A stretch of DNA of 64,000 nucleotides from Pseudomonadota bacterium (GCA_023456105.1 JAEYAO010000100.1:1-64000), one strand, 5' to 3'. Positions 1 through 14,558 are shown, counted from the stretch's first letter. Translations and numbers: made by a program. The notes: generated by a model not told the origin, from the letters alone.

Positions 1-6
1 CGTCCG

Positions 7-29
7 ATCCTCGGGTCGAGCCCGAGGAT
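7..29. repeat. perfect 9-bp inverted repeat at left edge (REP-like)
   Basis: Bases 7-15 (ATCCTCGGG) and 21-29 (CCCGAGGAT) are perfectly complementary around a five-base loop. Palindromes of this kind are common dispersed intergenic elements in alphaproteobacteria (from memory). It abuts the first ATG of the next gene, so it either separates that gene from an upstream nuo gene or lies inside a longer reading frame entering from outside the window. Confidence 0.5.
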
Positions 30-512
30 GACGGCTGTGGGGATGCTGACTGTTCTGTCGCTCGCCGCCTGCGGCGAGCGCGAGGCTGCGCCGACGCCGG
101 CGGAACAGGTGTCGGCCGCGCTACCGACTTCGGATGCGGCGCCCGCCGCGCCGGCCGTGCTGTCGGCGGCCGACCTGCGGCGCGTGTGCCGCGCGGGACT
201 GGCGGCCATCCACGGACAGCAGCCCGGCGCGGTGGCGGTCGACGGCGTCGAAGGGGAGGTGGTCCACGCCTCCTGGCGCGCACCGGTCGACGGCGGCCGC
301 ATGCGCGCCGACTGCCGCGTCGACGGCGACCTGATCGTGTGGAAGCCGCTCGACCTTCCTGACGCCGCCCTGGTCCGCTGGATGAACCAGTCCGGCGATC
401 CGGTGATCCGCTATGTCCTGGACGGGCAGCGCATCGCCATCACACAGACTCTCCCCGATGGGACGACGGACCGGTCGGAGTTGACCGTTCCCGCTGAAGA
501 AGAGGCCCGCTG

Positions 513-513
<1 letters not shown>
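28..513 (+). CDS. small putative lipoprotein upstream of nuoG
   Basis: Unrecognised protein of about 160 residues. A short hydrophobic stretch ends in a lipobox (LSLAAC, Cys15 from this start), followed by an Ala/Pro/Glu-rich linker and a compact C-terminal part, so a lipid-anchored protein on the periplasmic side is inferred. Its stop overlaps the nuoG start (TGATG at 511-515), so it is translationally coupled to complex I genes. The N-terminus is uncertain: ATG28 lies at the edge of a palindrome, ATG43 is an alternative, and the frame is open to the left edge, so the real start may be outside. The lack of basic residues before the hydrophobic stretch suggests the N-terminus is incomplete here. 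An accessory or assembly role for NADH dehydrogenase is possible but unproven. Confidence 0.75.
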
Positions 514-2558
<2,045 letters not shown>

Positions 2559-2564
2559 GAACAC

Positions 2565-3638
2565 ATGGATTCCGTTTCCTTCTGGGCCACGCCGGTCGGC
2601 TGGACGCTGATGACGCTGGGCCAGGTGCTGTTGATCACCGTGGGCGTCCTGGTGGCGGTGGCCTTCCTGCTGCTGGCCGACCGCAAAATCTGGGCCGGCG
2701 TGCAGATGCGAAAGGGCCCCAATGTGGTGGGCCCCTTTGGCTTGCTGCAGTCCTTCGCCGACATGCTGAAGTTCGTGCTTAAGGAGGTCGTGATCCCGGC
2801 CGGCGCGGACAAGACGGTGTTTATCATCGCGCCGATCATCACCGTGATCCTGGCCTTCATGGCCTGGGCCGTGATCCCGTTCGCGCCCGGATGGGTGGTG
2901 TCCGACCTGAACGTCGGCATCCTGTACATCTTCGCGGTGTCATCGCTGGGCGTCTACGGCATCATCATGGGCGGCTGGGCGTCAAACTCGAAGTACCCGT
3001 TCCTGGGTTCGCTTCGGTCGGCGGCGCAGATGGTGTCCTATGAGGTGTCGCTGGGCCTGATCATCATCAATGTGATCATCCTGGCCGGCACCATGAACCT
3101 GTCGCAGATCGTGATGAACCAGCAGGGCATGTTCTGGAACTGGTACGGCTTCGGCGGGGGAGCGGGCACCTGGCCCCTGGTGGTGATCCTGTTCCCGATG
3201 TCGATCATCTTCTTCATCTCGGCCCTGGCCGAGACGAACCGTCCGCCGTTCGACCTGCCGGAAGCCGAATCCGAACTCGTGGCCGGCTATCAGGTGGAGT
3301 ACAGCTCGACGCCGTACCTGCTGTTCATGATGGGCGAGTACGTCAACATCGTCTTCATGTCGGCGATGATCAGCCTCTTGTTCTTCGGCGGCTGGAACCC
3401 CGGCGTGCCGCAAGGTTGGCTGGACGCCCTGCCGGGTTGGCTCGAGTACACCATCTACTTCCTGACGTTTGTGGCCAAGACGGTGTTCTGGTTCGCGATG
3501 ATCTCGATGGTGAAGGCTTTTGTGCCGCGCTATCGTTACGATCAGCTGATGCGACTGGGCTGGAAGATCTTTCTGCCGACCTCGCTGGTCGCGGTGATCA
3601 TCGTCTCGGCCTGGCGCGTTTTCGTGGTGGGTTCGTGA
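2565..3638 (+). CDS. nuoH: NADH-quinone oxidoreductase subunit H
   Basis: Membrane subunit of complex I at the junction with the peripheral arm, forming much of the quinone-binding chamber. It has 357 residues with about eight to nine hydrophobic segments. Family signatures are visible, including the RKGPNVVGPFG region (about 47-57) and the acidic ETNRPPFDLPEAESELVAGY loop (about 224-243) that lines the quinone tunnel. It starts six bases after nuoG, and its TGA overlaps the ATG of the next small lipoprotein gene (GTGATG at 3635-3640). Confidence 0.98.
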   Translation: MDSVSFWATPVGWTLMTLGQVLLITVGVLVAVAFLLLADRKIWAGVQMRKGPNVVGPFGLLQSFADMLKFVLKEVVIPAGADKTVFIIAPIITVILAFMAWAVIPFAPGWVVSDLNVGILYIFAVSSLGVYGIIMGGWASNSKYPFLGSLRSAAQMVSYEVSLGLIIINVIILAGTMNLSQIVMNQQGMFWNWYGFGGGAGTWPLVVILFPMSIIFFISALAETNRPPFDLPEAESELVAGYQVEYSSTPYLLFMMGEYVNIVFMSAMISLLFFGGWNPGVPQGWLDALPGWLEYTIYFLTFVAKTVFWFAMISMVKAFVPRYRYDQLMRLGWKIFLPTSLVAVIIVSAWRVFVVGS

Positions 3639-3835
3639 TGCGCGCTCTGCTGATCGCGAGCCTGCTCGCGCCGCTGGCCGCCGCCTGCGCCCAACCCTAT
3701 GAGGCGATGCCGACCTCCGGCTATCAGTGGCAGCGCCGCCAGGACGCCATCGAGCGGCAGTGGCGCGACACCCAGGTGAAGCCCGAGCAAACCCCCGTGA
3801 CCGGAGCGCCCGCCGCTCCCAAGGACCGTTTCTGA
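3638..3835 (+). CDS. 65-aa lipoprotein between nuoH and nuoI
   Basis: Small exported protein: MR, a hydrophobic core and a lipobox ending at Cys17 (LAAAC), then about 48 polar residues rich in Gln, Arg and Pro with no recognised domain. The start ATG overlaps the nuoH stop by one base, and its own TGA overlaps the nuoI start by one base, so it is tightly embedded and probably coupled in the complex I operon. Because H and I are adjacent in most nuo operons, this is an insertion into a conserved order. Function is unknown; a periplasmic lipoprotein helping the assembly or stability of complex I is one inference. Confidence 0.8.
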   Translation: MRALLIASLLAPLAAACAQPYEAMPTSGYQWQRRQDAIERQWRDTQVKPEQTPVTGAPAAPKDRF

Positions 3836-4326
3836 TGTTCACCCGTATCGTCCAGGCGACCAAGGGCGCGATGATGCTGGACGTCATCGGCGCCGTCGGC
3901 CTTTCGCTGAAGTACATGGCCCGGCCCAAGGCCACCGTGAACTATCCGTTCGAGCGCAACCCGCAGTCGCCTCGGTTCCGCGGCGAACACGCGCTGCGCC
4001 GCTATCCGAACGGCGAGGAGCGCTGCATCGCCTGCAAGCTGTGCGAGGCCATCTGCCCGGCCCAGGCCATCACCATCGAGTCCGAGCCGCGCGCCGACGG
4101 CAGCCGCCGCACCACGCGCTACGACATCGACATGGTGAAGTGCATCTACTGCGGCCTGTGCCAGGAAGCCTGCCCGGTGGATGCGATCGTCGAGGGGCCG
4201 AACCAGGAGTTCACCGTCGAGACGCGCGAGGAGCTGCTCTACAACAAGGAGCGGCTGCTGAATAACGGCGACCGCTGGGAGCGGGTGATCGCAAAGAATC
4301 TGGAACTGGACGCGCCTTACCGCTAA
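3835..4326 (+). CDS. nuoI: NADH-quinone oxidoreductase subunit I
   Basis: Ferredoxin-like subunit of complex I that hands electrons to the terminal cluster near quinone. The 163 residues contain two complete 4Fe-4S motifs, Cys64-Cys67-Cys70-Cys74 and Cys103-Cys106-Cys109-Cys113 (CxxCxxCxxxCP), for clusters N6a and N6b, behind an N-terminal amphipathic segment. I chose ATG3835 because it overlaps the preceding stop by one base and gives the family's normal length; longer upstream readings run through the lipoprotein gene in the wrong frame. A 73-base gap separates it from nuoJ. Confidence 0.98.
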   Translation: MFTRIVQATKGAMMLDVIGAVGLSLKYMARPKATVNYPFERNPQSPRFRGEHALRRYPNGEERCIACKLCEAICPAQAITIESEPRADGSRRTTRYDIDMVKCIYCGLCQEACPVDAIVEGPNQEFTVETREELLYNKERLLNNGDRWERVIAKNLELDAPYR

Positions 4327-4399
4327 GGCGCGTCTCGCTTGGAACGGCCGATGATTCACGGATCACCGGCATGATGACGGAAAGGGGCTCTGTCCCGAC

Positions 4400-5023
4400 A
4401 TGCAAGGCGTAGCCTTCTATCTGCTGGCGACGGTGGCCGTGGTTTCGGCCCTGCTGGTCGTCAGCGCCCGCAACCCGGTGCATAGCGTGCTGTGGCTGAT
4501 CCTGTCCTTCTTCTCGTCGGCGGGGCTGTTCGTGCTGCTGGGCGCCGAGTTCCTGGCGATGCTGCTGGTCGTGGTCTACGTCGGCGCGGTCGCGGTGCTG
4601 TTCCTGTTCGTGGTCATGATGCTGGACGTGGATTTCGCCCGTCTGCGCGCCGATTACGCCCGTTATCTGCCGCTGGGCGGCATCGTCGCCGCCGTGCTGC
4701 TGGCCGAGATGATCATGGTGTCGGTTGCCGTGGTGCAGGGCGGGGCCGCGAACGGCGCGGTCGCGCCCGGCGCGCCTGGACCTGACGTCACCAATGTCGA
4801 GGCGATCGGGCGGGTGCTCTACACCGACTACATCTACTTCTTCCAGGCGGCGGGCGTGGTGCTGCTGATCGCCATGATCGGGGCCATCACCCTGACGCTG
4901 CGCCACAAGGTGCACATCAAGCGCCAGAACCCTGGCGACCAGGTCAACCGCGACCGCCGCAAGTCCGTCGAGATCAAGCCGGCCGCGACAGGCCAGGGCC
5001 TCTCGGCCGAGGAGCTTCTGTGA
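4400..5023 (+). CDS. nuoJ: NADH-quinone oxidoreductase subunit J
   Basis: Small membrane-arm subunit of complex I (207 residues, five hydrophobic segments). The third segment carries the conserved VVVYVGAVAVLFLFVVMMLD region, which includes the pi-bulge helix thought to link quinone chemistry to proton movement. The C-terminal tail of about 50 residues is hydrophilic. Its TGA overlaps the nuoK start. The 73 bases upstream are the longest gap inside this part of the operon and hold only a weak purine-rich stretch (GGAAAGGGG, 4379-4387) that could serve as a ribosome binding site. Confidence 0.97.
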   Translation: MQGVAFYLLATVAVVSALLVVSARNPVHSVLWLILSFFSSAGLFVLLGAEFLAMLLVVVYVGAVAVLFLFVVMMLDVDFARLRADYARYLPLGGIVAAVLLAEMIMVSVAVVQGGAANGAVAPGAPGPDVTNVEAIGRVLYTDYIYFFQAAGVVLLIAMIGAITLTLRHKVHIKRQNPGDQVNRDRRKSVEIKPAATGQGLSAEELL

Positions 5024-5328
5024 TGATCGGTCTGACGCACTATCTGGCGGTTGCCGCCATTCTGTTCACGATCGGCGTCTTCGGCATCTTCGTGAACCGC
5101 AAGAACATCATCATCATCCTGATGTCGATCGAGCTGATCCTGCTGGCCGTGAACATCAACTTTGTCGCCTTCTCGACCTATCTGAACGACATCTCCGGGC
5201 AGATCATGGCCATGTTCGTGCTGACCGTCGCTGCGGCTGAAGCGGCCGTGGGTCTGGCGATCCTGGTGACCTTCTTCCGCAACCGCGGCGACATCGCGGT
5301 CGACGACGCCTCCGTGATGAAGGGCTGA
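5023..5328 (+). CDS. nuoK: NADH-quinone oxidoreductase subunit K
   Basis: MrpC-like membrane subunit of complex I with three transmembrane helices, 101 residues, the usual size. Acidic residues within helices 2 and 3 (in MSIELILLAVN, and in the AAAEAAVGLAI region) correspond to the buried glutamates of the proton path. I prefer ATG5023, which overlaps the nuoJ stop as ATGA-type coupling; a GTG one codon earlier (5020) is also possible. nuoL follows after one base. Confidence 0.97.
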   Translation: MIGLTHYLAVAAILFTIGVFGIFVNRKNIIIILMSIELILLAVNINFVAFSTYLNDISGQIMAMFVLTVAAAEAAVGLAILVTFFRNRGDIAVDDASVMKG

Positions 5329-5329
5329 C

Positions 5330-7453
<2,124 letters not shown>

Positions 7454-7458
7454 GCACC

Positions 7459-8943
<1,485 letters not shown>

Positions 8944-8952
8944 GACTGAAGA

Positions 8953-10401
8953 ATGCCTGATCTGTCCTCCGCCCTTCACATCGCCTCGTCGGAGCTGACG
9001 CTCGCCATCGGCGGCCTGGTGCTGCTGATGATCGGCGCATTCGGCGGCGAAAAGAGCGCGCGCGCCGTGTCGCTGCTGTCGATCGCCCTGTTGGTCGTGG
9101 CCGCGATCCTGGCGGCGACCGGCCCGCTGGGGACCGCCTTCAACGGCGCCTATGTGGCCGACAGCCTGGCCGTCTACGGCAAGGTGGTGATCTATCTGGC
9201 CGCGGCGGTCGCCATCGTGCTGGGCGACGGCTGGATGCACCGTGCGGGCATCGCCAAGTTCGAATATCCGGTGCTGATCGTGCTGGCTTCGGTCGGCATG
9301 GGCATGATGGCGTCCTCGGGCGACCTGATCTCGATGTATGTCGGCATCGAGCTGCATTCTCTGGCGCTGTATGTGCTGGCCGCCTACCACCGCAACGACC
9401 TGAAGGCGTCCGAAGCGGGCCTGAAGTATTTCGTGCTGGGCGCCCTGTCGTCGGGCCTGCTGCTGTATGGCGCGAGCCTGATCTACGGTTTCGCCGGCAC
9501 CATGCGCTTTGACGAGATCGCCGCCTTCGCCGCCGACAATCCGTCGCCGGGCCTGGTGTTCGGCCTGGTGTTCCTGATCTGCGGACTGGCGTTCAAGGTT
9601 TCGGCCGCGCCGTTCCACATGTGGACGCCGGACGTCTATGAGGGCGCGCCGACGCCAGTCGTCGCCCTGTTCGCCACCGCGCCCAAGGTCGCGGCCATGG
9701 TGCTGATCGCGCGCGCGCTGGACGGCGGCTTCGCACAGTCGCACGACCAGTGGTCGCAGGTGCTGCTGATCATCTCGGTGCTGTCGTTCGCCGTCGGCGC
9801 GTTCGGCGGCCTCGGGCAGAAGGACCTGCAGCGCCTGCTGGCCTATTCGTCGATCATCAACATCGGCTATGCGCTGCTGGGCGTGGCGGCGGGGACGGCA
9901 GTCGGCCTGCAGGCCATGCTGATCTTCATGGCCCTGTATGTGGTGGACCAGTTCGGCTTCTTCGGCGTGCTGCTGTCGCTGTCCAAGAGCGGGCGTCCGG
10001 TGCGGCGCATCGCCGACCTGGCGGGGCTGAAGCGGGATCGGCCGCTGACGGCGGTCGCGCTGACGGTGCTGTCGCTGTCGGTGCTGGGCATGCCGCCGTT
10101 CTCGGGCTTCTGGAGCAAGTTCTACGTCTTCGGCGCGGCGGCGGACGCCAGCCCGGTGATGGTGGGCGTGGCGGTGGCCGGTCTGGTCGCCTCGGTCGTG
10201 GCCGCCTTCTACTATCTGCGCCTGATCAAGCTGATGTGGTTCGACGCGCCGGTGGACGACATCCCGTTCGACAAGTCGCCGGTCGAGGCCAAGTCGATCG
10301 CATGGGCCGCGGCGGCGTTCTCCTTCCCGGTCGTGCTGATCGCCCTTCCGTGGATCGAGCCGGCGGCGCGGACGGCGGCGGTCGGCTTCGGCCTGCGCTG
10401 A
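8953..10401 (+). CDS. nuoN: NADH-quinone oxidoreductase subunit N
   Basis: Third antiporter-like subunit of complex I, next to the quinone module, 482 residues and about 14 hydrophobic segments. The conserved segment FKVSAAPFHMWTPDVYEGAP (about 214-233) carries the channel lysine and the family signature. This is the last nuo gene; birA begins one base after its stop, so the downstream cofactor genes are likely read through from the nuo operon. Confidence 0.98.
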   Translation: MPDLSSALHIASSELTLAIGGLVLLMIGAFGGEKSARAVSLLSIALLVVAAILAATGPLGTAFNGAYVADSLAVYGKVVIYLAAAVAIVLGDGWMHRAGIAKFEYPVLIVLASVGMGMMASSGDLISMYVGIELHSLALYVLAAYHRNDLKASEAGLKYFVLGALSSGLLLYGASLIYGFAGTMRFDEIAAFAADNPSPGLVFGLVFLICGLAFKVSAAPFHMWTPDVYEGAPTPVVALFATAPKVAAMVLIARALDGGFAQSHDQWSQVLLIISVLSFAVGAFGGLGQKDLQRLLAYSSIINIGYALLGVAAGTAVGLQAMLIFMALYVVDQFGFFGVLLSLSKSGRPVRRIADLAGLKRDRPLTAVALTVLSLSVLGMPPFSGFWSKFYVFGAAADASPVMVGVAVAGLVASVVAAFYYLRLIKLMWFDAPVDDIPFDKSPVEAKSIAWAAAAFSFPVVLIALPWIEPAARTAAVGFGLR

Positions 10402-10402
10402 C

Positions 10403-11143
10403 TTGGGCGACCTGCCGCCCGTCCTGATCCTGGAGACCGTCGACTCGACCAACGCCGAGGCGCGGCGGCGGGCCGAGGCGGGCGAGGCGGGACCGCTGTG
10501 GATCGCAGCGCGCCGCCAGACCGAAGGGCGCGGCCGGCGGGGGCGTCGCTGGCAAAGCGACAGCGGCAATCTGGCGGCGACCCTTTTGATGCGAACGGCG
10601 CGAACGCCCGCCGAGGCGGCGCAGGTGACGTTCGTGGCGGCGCTCGCGGCGGCCGAGGTGCTGGACGGCTACGCGGGGCGAGAGCGCGTCAGCATCAAAT
10701 GGCCCAACGACGTGATGCTGGACGGCGTCAAGGTCGCCGGCATCCTGGTCGAAAGCGGCGCGCATGCGGACGGCGGCCTGTGGCTGGCGGTTGGCATCGG
10801 GATCAACCTGGCCCACGCGCCGGATGGGACCGAGCGGCCGGCGACCGCCATCGTTCAGGCCGCGGGCGAGGCTCCGGCCTTTGAAGCGGCGCTGGGGCGT
10901 CTCGTGGACAGCTTCTCGACCTGGCAGGCGCGTTGGGACGGAATGGGCTTCCAGACTGTTCTGGACGGATGGATCGCGCGCACCCAAGGGCTGCACGGTC
11001 CCTGTGTCGCGCGGCTGGGGTCCGAGACGCTGGAAGGCGTGGCGGACGGCGTGGAGGCCGACGGCGCCCTGCGGCTGAGGCTGGCGGACGGGACGCTGCG
11101 GCGGATTTCAGCCGGCGACGTCTTCTTCGGCGAGGCGGCGTGA
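10403..11143 (+). CDS. birA: biotin--[acetyl-CoA-carboxylase] ligase
   Basis: Activates biotin to biotinyl-AMP and attaches it to the biotin carrier of acetyl-CoA carboxylase. The 246 residues contain the biotin/ATP loop GRGRRGR (42-48) and KWPND (99-103), followed by a small C-terminal SH3-like domain. There is no N-terminal helix-turn-helix, so this is a ligase-only (group I) BirA that cannot act as the bio operon repressor. The start is TTG10403, one base after nuoN; its TGA overlaps the coaX ATG. The order nuoN-birA-coaX-rnj is familiar from related alphaproteobacteria. Confidence 0.93.
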   Translation: MGDLPPVLILETVDSTNAEARRRAEAGEAGPLWIAARRQTEGRGRRGRRWQSDSGNLAATLLMRTARTPAEAAQVTFVAALAAAEVLDGYAGRERVSIKWPNDVMLDGVKVAGILVESGAHADGGLWLAVGIGINLAHAPDGTERPATAIVQAAGEAPAFEAALGRLVDSFSTWQARWDGMGFQTVLDGWIARTQGLHGPCVARLGSETLEGVADGVEADGALRLRLADGTLRRISAGDVFFGEAA

Positions 11144-11922
11144 TGCTGCTGGCGATCGAGCAGGGCAACACCAACACGCTGTTCGCCATCCACGACGGGG
11201 CCGAGTGGATCGCCCAGTGGCGCGCGGCGACCGACTCGCGCCGGACCGCCGACGAATACGCGGTATGGCTGAGCCAGCTGATGGACTTGAAGGGCATGCG
11301 CTTCGACGCCCTGACCGGCTGCATCATCTCCAGCGTGGTGCCGCAGTCGATCTTCAACCTGCGCAACCTGTCCCGGCGCTACCTGAGGGTCGAGCCGCTG
11401 GTGATCGGAGAGAACGTCAGCATCGGACCGGCCGCGCGCATCCTGAAGCCCAGCGAGGCGGGCGCCGACCGGCTGGTCAATGCGGTGGGCGCCCACATGC
11501 GTTATCCCGGCGACCTGATCGTGATCGACAGCGGCACGGCGACGACCTTCGACGTGGTCGCCGCCGACGGCGCGTTCGAGGGCGGGATCATCGCGCCGGG
11601 CATCAACCTGAGCCTGCAGGCGCTGCACGAGGCGGCGGCCATGCTGCCGCGCATCGCCATCCAGAAGCCCCAGACCATCATCGGCAAGGACACCGTATCC
11701 AACATGCAGTCGGGCGTGTTCTGGGGCTATATCGCGCTGATTGAAGGGCTGGTGGCCCGCATCAAGGCGGAATGGGCCGCGCCCATGACCGTGATCGGCA
11801 CCGGCGGCGTGGCGTCCCTGTTCGAGGGCGCGACCGACAGCATCGACCATTTCGACCCTGATCTCACCATCCGCGGCCTGCTCGAAATCTGGCGGCGGAA
11901 CACCCATCTAACGGCTGAATGA
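11143..11922 (+). CDS. coaX: type III pantothenate kinase
   Basis: Phosphorylates pantothenate, the first step of coenzyme A synthesis. The 259 residues carry the ASKHA-fold phosphate loop as EQGNTN (6-11), where most relatives have Asp at the first position. They also carry GADR (107-110), which binds pantothenate, and DSGTATT (129-135). The ATG overlaps the birA stop by one base; longer upstream readings run through birA out of frame. Its last bases (ATGA) overlap the rnj start. Type III kinases need a monovalent cation and are not inhibited by CoA (family knowledge). Confidence 0.94.
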   Translation: MLLAIEQGNTNTLFAIHDGAEWIAQWRAATDSRRTADEYAVWLSQLMDLKGMRFDALTGCIISSVVPQSIFNLRNLSRRYLRVEPLVIGENVSIGPAARILKPSEAGADRLVNAVGAHMRYPGDLIVIDSGTATTFDVVAADGAFEGGIIAPGINLSLQALHEAAAMLPRIAIQKPQTIIGKDTVSNMQSGVFWGYIALIEGLVARIKAEWAAPMTVIGTGGVASLFEGATDSIDHFDPDLTIRGLLEIWRRNTHLTAE

Positions 11923-13592
11923 CAAAGCAAACCAACGACGAACTCGTCTTCCTGCCGCTGGGCGGCTCGGACGAGGTGGGAATGAACCTGAACGCCTACG
12001 GCTATGGGCCCGAGGCGAACCGAGAATGGCTGATCGTCGACGTGGGCGTCACCTTCGGCGACCTGTCGACGCCGGGCGTGGACGTGATCGTGCCCGATCC
12101 GACCTTTCTTCAGGGCGAGAACATCCGCGCCATCGTGCTGACCCACGCGCATGAGGATCACATCGGCGCCCTGGGCTGGCTGTGGCCGCGCATCAAGGCG
12201 CCGATCTATGCGACGCCCTTCACCGCCTATCTGATCAAGGACAAGCTGCGCGAAGCCGGGGTGCTGGACCAGGCGGTGATCCACGAGGTTCCGGTCGGCG
12301 GGACCATCGACCTGGGGCCGTTCCAGGTCAGCATGGTGACGGTGACGCACTCGATCGCCGAGCCGAACGGCCTGGCCATCCGCACGCCCCTGGGCACCGT
12401 GTTCCACACCGGCGACTGGAAGATCGACGACGAGCCGGTGATCGGTTCGCCCACCGATCAGGACGCGATCACCGCGATCGGCGACGAGGGCGTGCTGGCG
12501 ATGGTGTGCGACTCCACCAACGTCTTCGTGGACGGCGTGGCGGGATCGGAAGGCGGGGTGCGCGAGGCGCTGACAAAGCTGATCGGCGGGCTGAAGGGCA
12601 GGGTGGCCGTGGGCTGCTTCGCCTCCAACGTCGCGCGCATGGACAGCGTGATCCGCGCGGCCGAGGCGGCGGGGCGCCGCGTGGCGCTGGCCGGCCGGTC
12701 GATGCACCGGATCACGGCGGCGGCCAAGCACATCGGCCTGTTGCAGGACGTGAAGCCCTTCCTGTCGGACGAGGAGGCCCGCGTCTGGCCGGCCGACGAG
12801 ATCCTGTATCTGTGCACCGGCAGCCAGGGCGAGCCGCGGGCGGCCCTTTCACGGGTGGCCGAGGGCACGCACCCGACCGTCAAGCTGGGCCTGGGCGACC
12901 ATTGCATCTTCTCGTCGCGCCAGATCCCGGGCAACGAGCTGCAGATCGGGCGGCTGCAGGACAAGCTGGCTGACCGCGGCGTGCGCCTCTACACGGAAAA
13001 GGACCATCCCGGCATCCACGTGTCCGGCCACCCGTGCCGTGACGAGCTGAAGCAGATGTACGCTTGGGCGCGGCCGCGGATCGCGGTGCCGACGCACGGC
13101 GTCCGGCGCTTCCTGCTGGAGCACGCCAACCTCGCCACCGATCTGGGCGTGCCCGAGACAGTGACGCCGCGCAACGGCGACCTGGTGCGCCTGGCGCCAG
13201 GCCCCGCCGCCATCATCGACGAGGTGCCGAACGGACGGCTGTACGTCGACGGCGGCATGCTGGTGACCGAACAGGGCGAGGCGCTGAAGGAGCGGCGCCA
13301 CGCCTCGACCAACGGCGTGCTGATCGTCAGCTTCGCCTTGGACAAGCGCGGGCGCATCGTCAGCGACATCGACGTGCGCAGCGTCGGTCTGCCGGGTGAT
13401 CCGGCCACGCCGCTGGGCGATGCGCTGGACGACCTGGCGGAGCGGGTCGAACAGGTGGTGCGCAGCCTGAAGGGCGAGGCGCTGGAGGACGAATACGTCA
13501 TCGAGCAGGCGGTCGCCCGCACCCTGAAGAAGGCCAGCCAGCAGATCTGGGATCGCCGGCCGATCGTGGAGACCGTGGTCCTGCGCGTCTGA
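11919..13592 (+). CDS. rnj: ribonuclease J
   Basis: Metallo-beta-lactamase fold RNase with endonuclease and 5'-3' exonuclease activity, acting in rRNA maturation and mRNA turnover. Of its 557 residues the zinc motif is HAHEDH (His76, His78, Asp80, His81). Further motifs are the GDWKID region (about 166), GSQGE in the beta-CASP domain, and a C-terminal HVSGHP region. It overlaps coaX by four bases (ATGA). The length matches family members, which have a C-terminal dimerisation region. Confidence 0.95.
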   Translation: MTKQTNDELVFLPLGGSDEVGMNLNAYGYGPEANREWLIVDVGVTFGDLSTPGVDVIVPDPTFLQGENIRAIVLTHAHEDHIGALGWLWPRIKAPIYATPFTAYLIKDKLREAGVLDQAVIHEVPVGGTIDLGPFQVSMVTVTHSIAEPNGLAIRTPLGTVFHTGDWKIDDEPVIGSPTDQDAITAIGDEGVLAMVCDSTNVFVDGVAGSEGGVREALTKLIGGLKGRVAVGCFASNVARMDSVIRAAEAAGRRVALAGRSMHRITAAAKHIGLLQDVKPFLSDEEARVWPADEILYLCTGSQGEPRAALSRVAEGTHPTVKLGLGDHCIFSSRQIPGNELQIGRLQDKLADRGVRLYTEKDHPGIHVSGHPCRDELKQMYAWARPRIAVPTHGVRRFLLEHANLATDLGVPETVTPRNGDLVRLAPGPAAIIDEVPNGRLYVDGGMLVTEQGEALKERRHASTNGVLIVSFALDKRGRIVSDIDVRSVGLPGDPATPLGDALDDLAERVEQVVRSLKGEALEDEYVIEQAVARTLKKASQQIWDRRPIVETVVLRV

Positions 13593-13602
13593 CCGCAACC
13601 TT

Positions 13603-13627
13603 CGCCGCCGCGTCGCATTTGGCGGCG
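13603..13627 (+). terminator. hairpin after rnj, possible weak terminator
   Basis: CGCCGCC (13603-13609) and GGCGGCG (13621-13627) form a perfect 7-bp stem with an 11-base loop, 10 bases after the rnj stop. No T-run follows, so an intrinsic terminator is only possible, not shown. It marks the likely end of the nuo-rnj transcription unit. Confidence 0.3.
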
Positions 13628-13646
13628 TGAAAGCGAGGAAGGCGGG

Positions 13647-14558
13647 ATGAACACGGCACGCGGCGGACGCCGTCAACGCCTGCTGAATCGGGTGCGTCAG
13701 GCCCGCCATCCCCTTCAAGGATGGAGGCGCTGGCTGGTCATCGCCGGGCAGGCGCTGGCCGGGCTGGTCGCGCTGTTCGCCGTGGTCAACCTGGCCCTCA
13801 GCTTGACGACCTTTAGCGGCGAGGACCCCCTGGCGCGGACGGTGCACGAGCTGCGGGTGCTGTGGTTCAGCCCGCCGGACGGTCGTCCCATGCCCGCCAC
13901 GGCCTTTCCCGTGGTCTATGGCCGGGACCTGGGACCCGAGCCGAGCACCGACGCCATCCGCGACTATTTCGAGCAGGAGGCCGACGACGGCGTGTTTCTG
14001 CTCAGCCACGTCATGACCGACCGCATCCTTTCGATGAACGGGCGGATCGACGGGCGCGCCATTCCGCCCGGCGTCTACATCGGCGCGCACGCGCTGGGTC
14101 CCGACGGCGCGCCGTGGTTGCACGTCACCAAGTATTTGGCGCACTATCTGCTGTTTCCCAGGCACGCCTATTTCCCGGTGGTGCCGCAGAGCGGGCCGGC
14201 CATCGCCTTCTCCGCCAGCCAGAACGCCAAGTTCGGCGTTGATCTCGATCCCGACCTGCTGGCGGCCGAGGTCGCGCCGTACGATCCCGACGCCTATGAT
14301 TTCCCAAGCTCGGGCGAGGCGCTGCATGAGATGACGCGTATCACTGACGACCCCGAGCGGATCGCCGGCGCCGTCGCCACGCTGCAGGGCTCTCGCGCGC
14401 GGATGGAGGTGGAGCGGCGGCGATACGGCCTGTTGGCGCCAAATTCGAACACGGCGGTTGGCTGCGTGCTGCAATCATCCGGCGCAGTCACCCAGGCGCA
14501 GCGATCGTCGATCCTGCTGGCGCTGCGGGCGCCCGGCTTCGGCGCGGACTGCGGCTAG
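13647..14558 (+). CDS. hypothetical protein with one N-terminal membrane helix
   Basis: Not recognised. The 303 residues start with a strongly basic segment (many Arg in 1-35) followed by one hydrophobic helix (about 29-52), so the rest should face the periplasm. The soluble part has no domain I can name. It contains conserved-looking stretches such as GVYIGAHALGPDGAPWLH and a near-C-terminal LLAPNSNTAVGCVL with a single Cys, reminiscent of Asn/Cys-containing peptidase-like or peptidoglycan-associated proteins, but this is speculation. It starts 54 bases after rnj, behind GAGGAAGGCGGG. Its TAG overlaps the stop of the convergent isomerase gene (CTAG at 14555-14558). Confidence 0.8.
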   Translation: MNTARGGRRQRLLNRVRQARHPLQGWRRWLVIAGQALAGLVALFAVVNLALSLTTFSGEDPLARTVHELRVLWFSPPDGRPMPATAFPVVYGRDLGPEPSTDAIRDYFEQEADDGVFLLSHVMTDRILSMNGRIDGRAIPPGVYIGAHALGPDGAPWLHVTKYLAHYLLFPRHAYFPVVPQSGPAIAFSASQNAKFGVDLDPDLLAAEVAPYDPDAYDFPSSGEALHEMTRITDDPERIAGAVATLQGSRARMEVERRRYGLLAPNSNTAVGCVLQSSGAVTQAQRSSILLALRAPGFGADCG

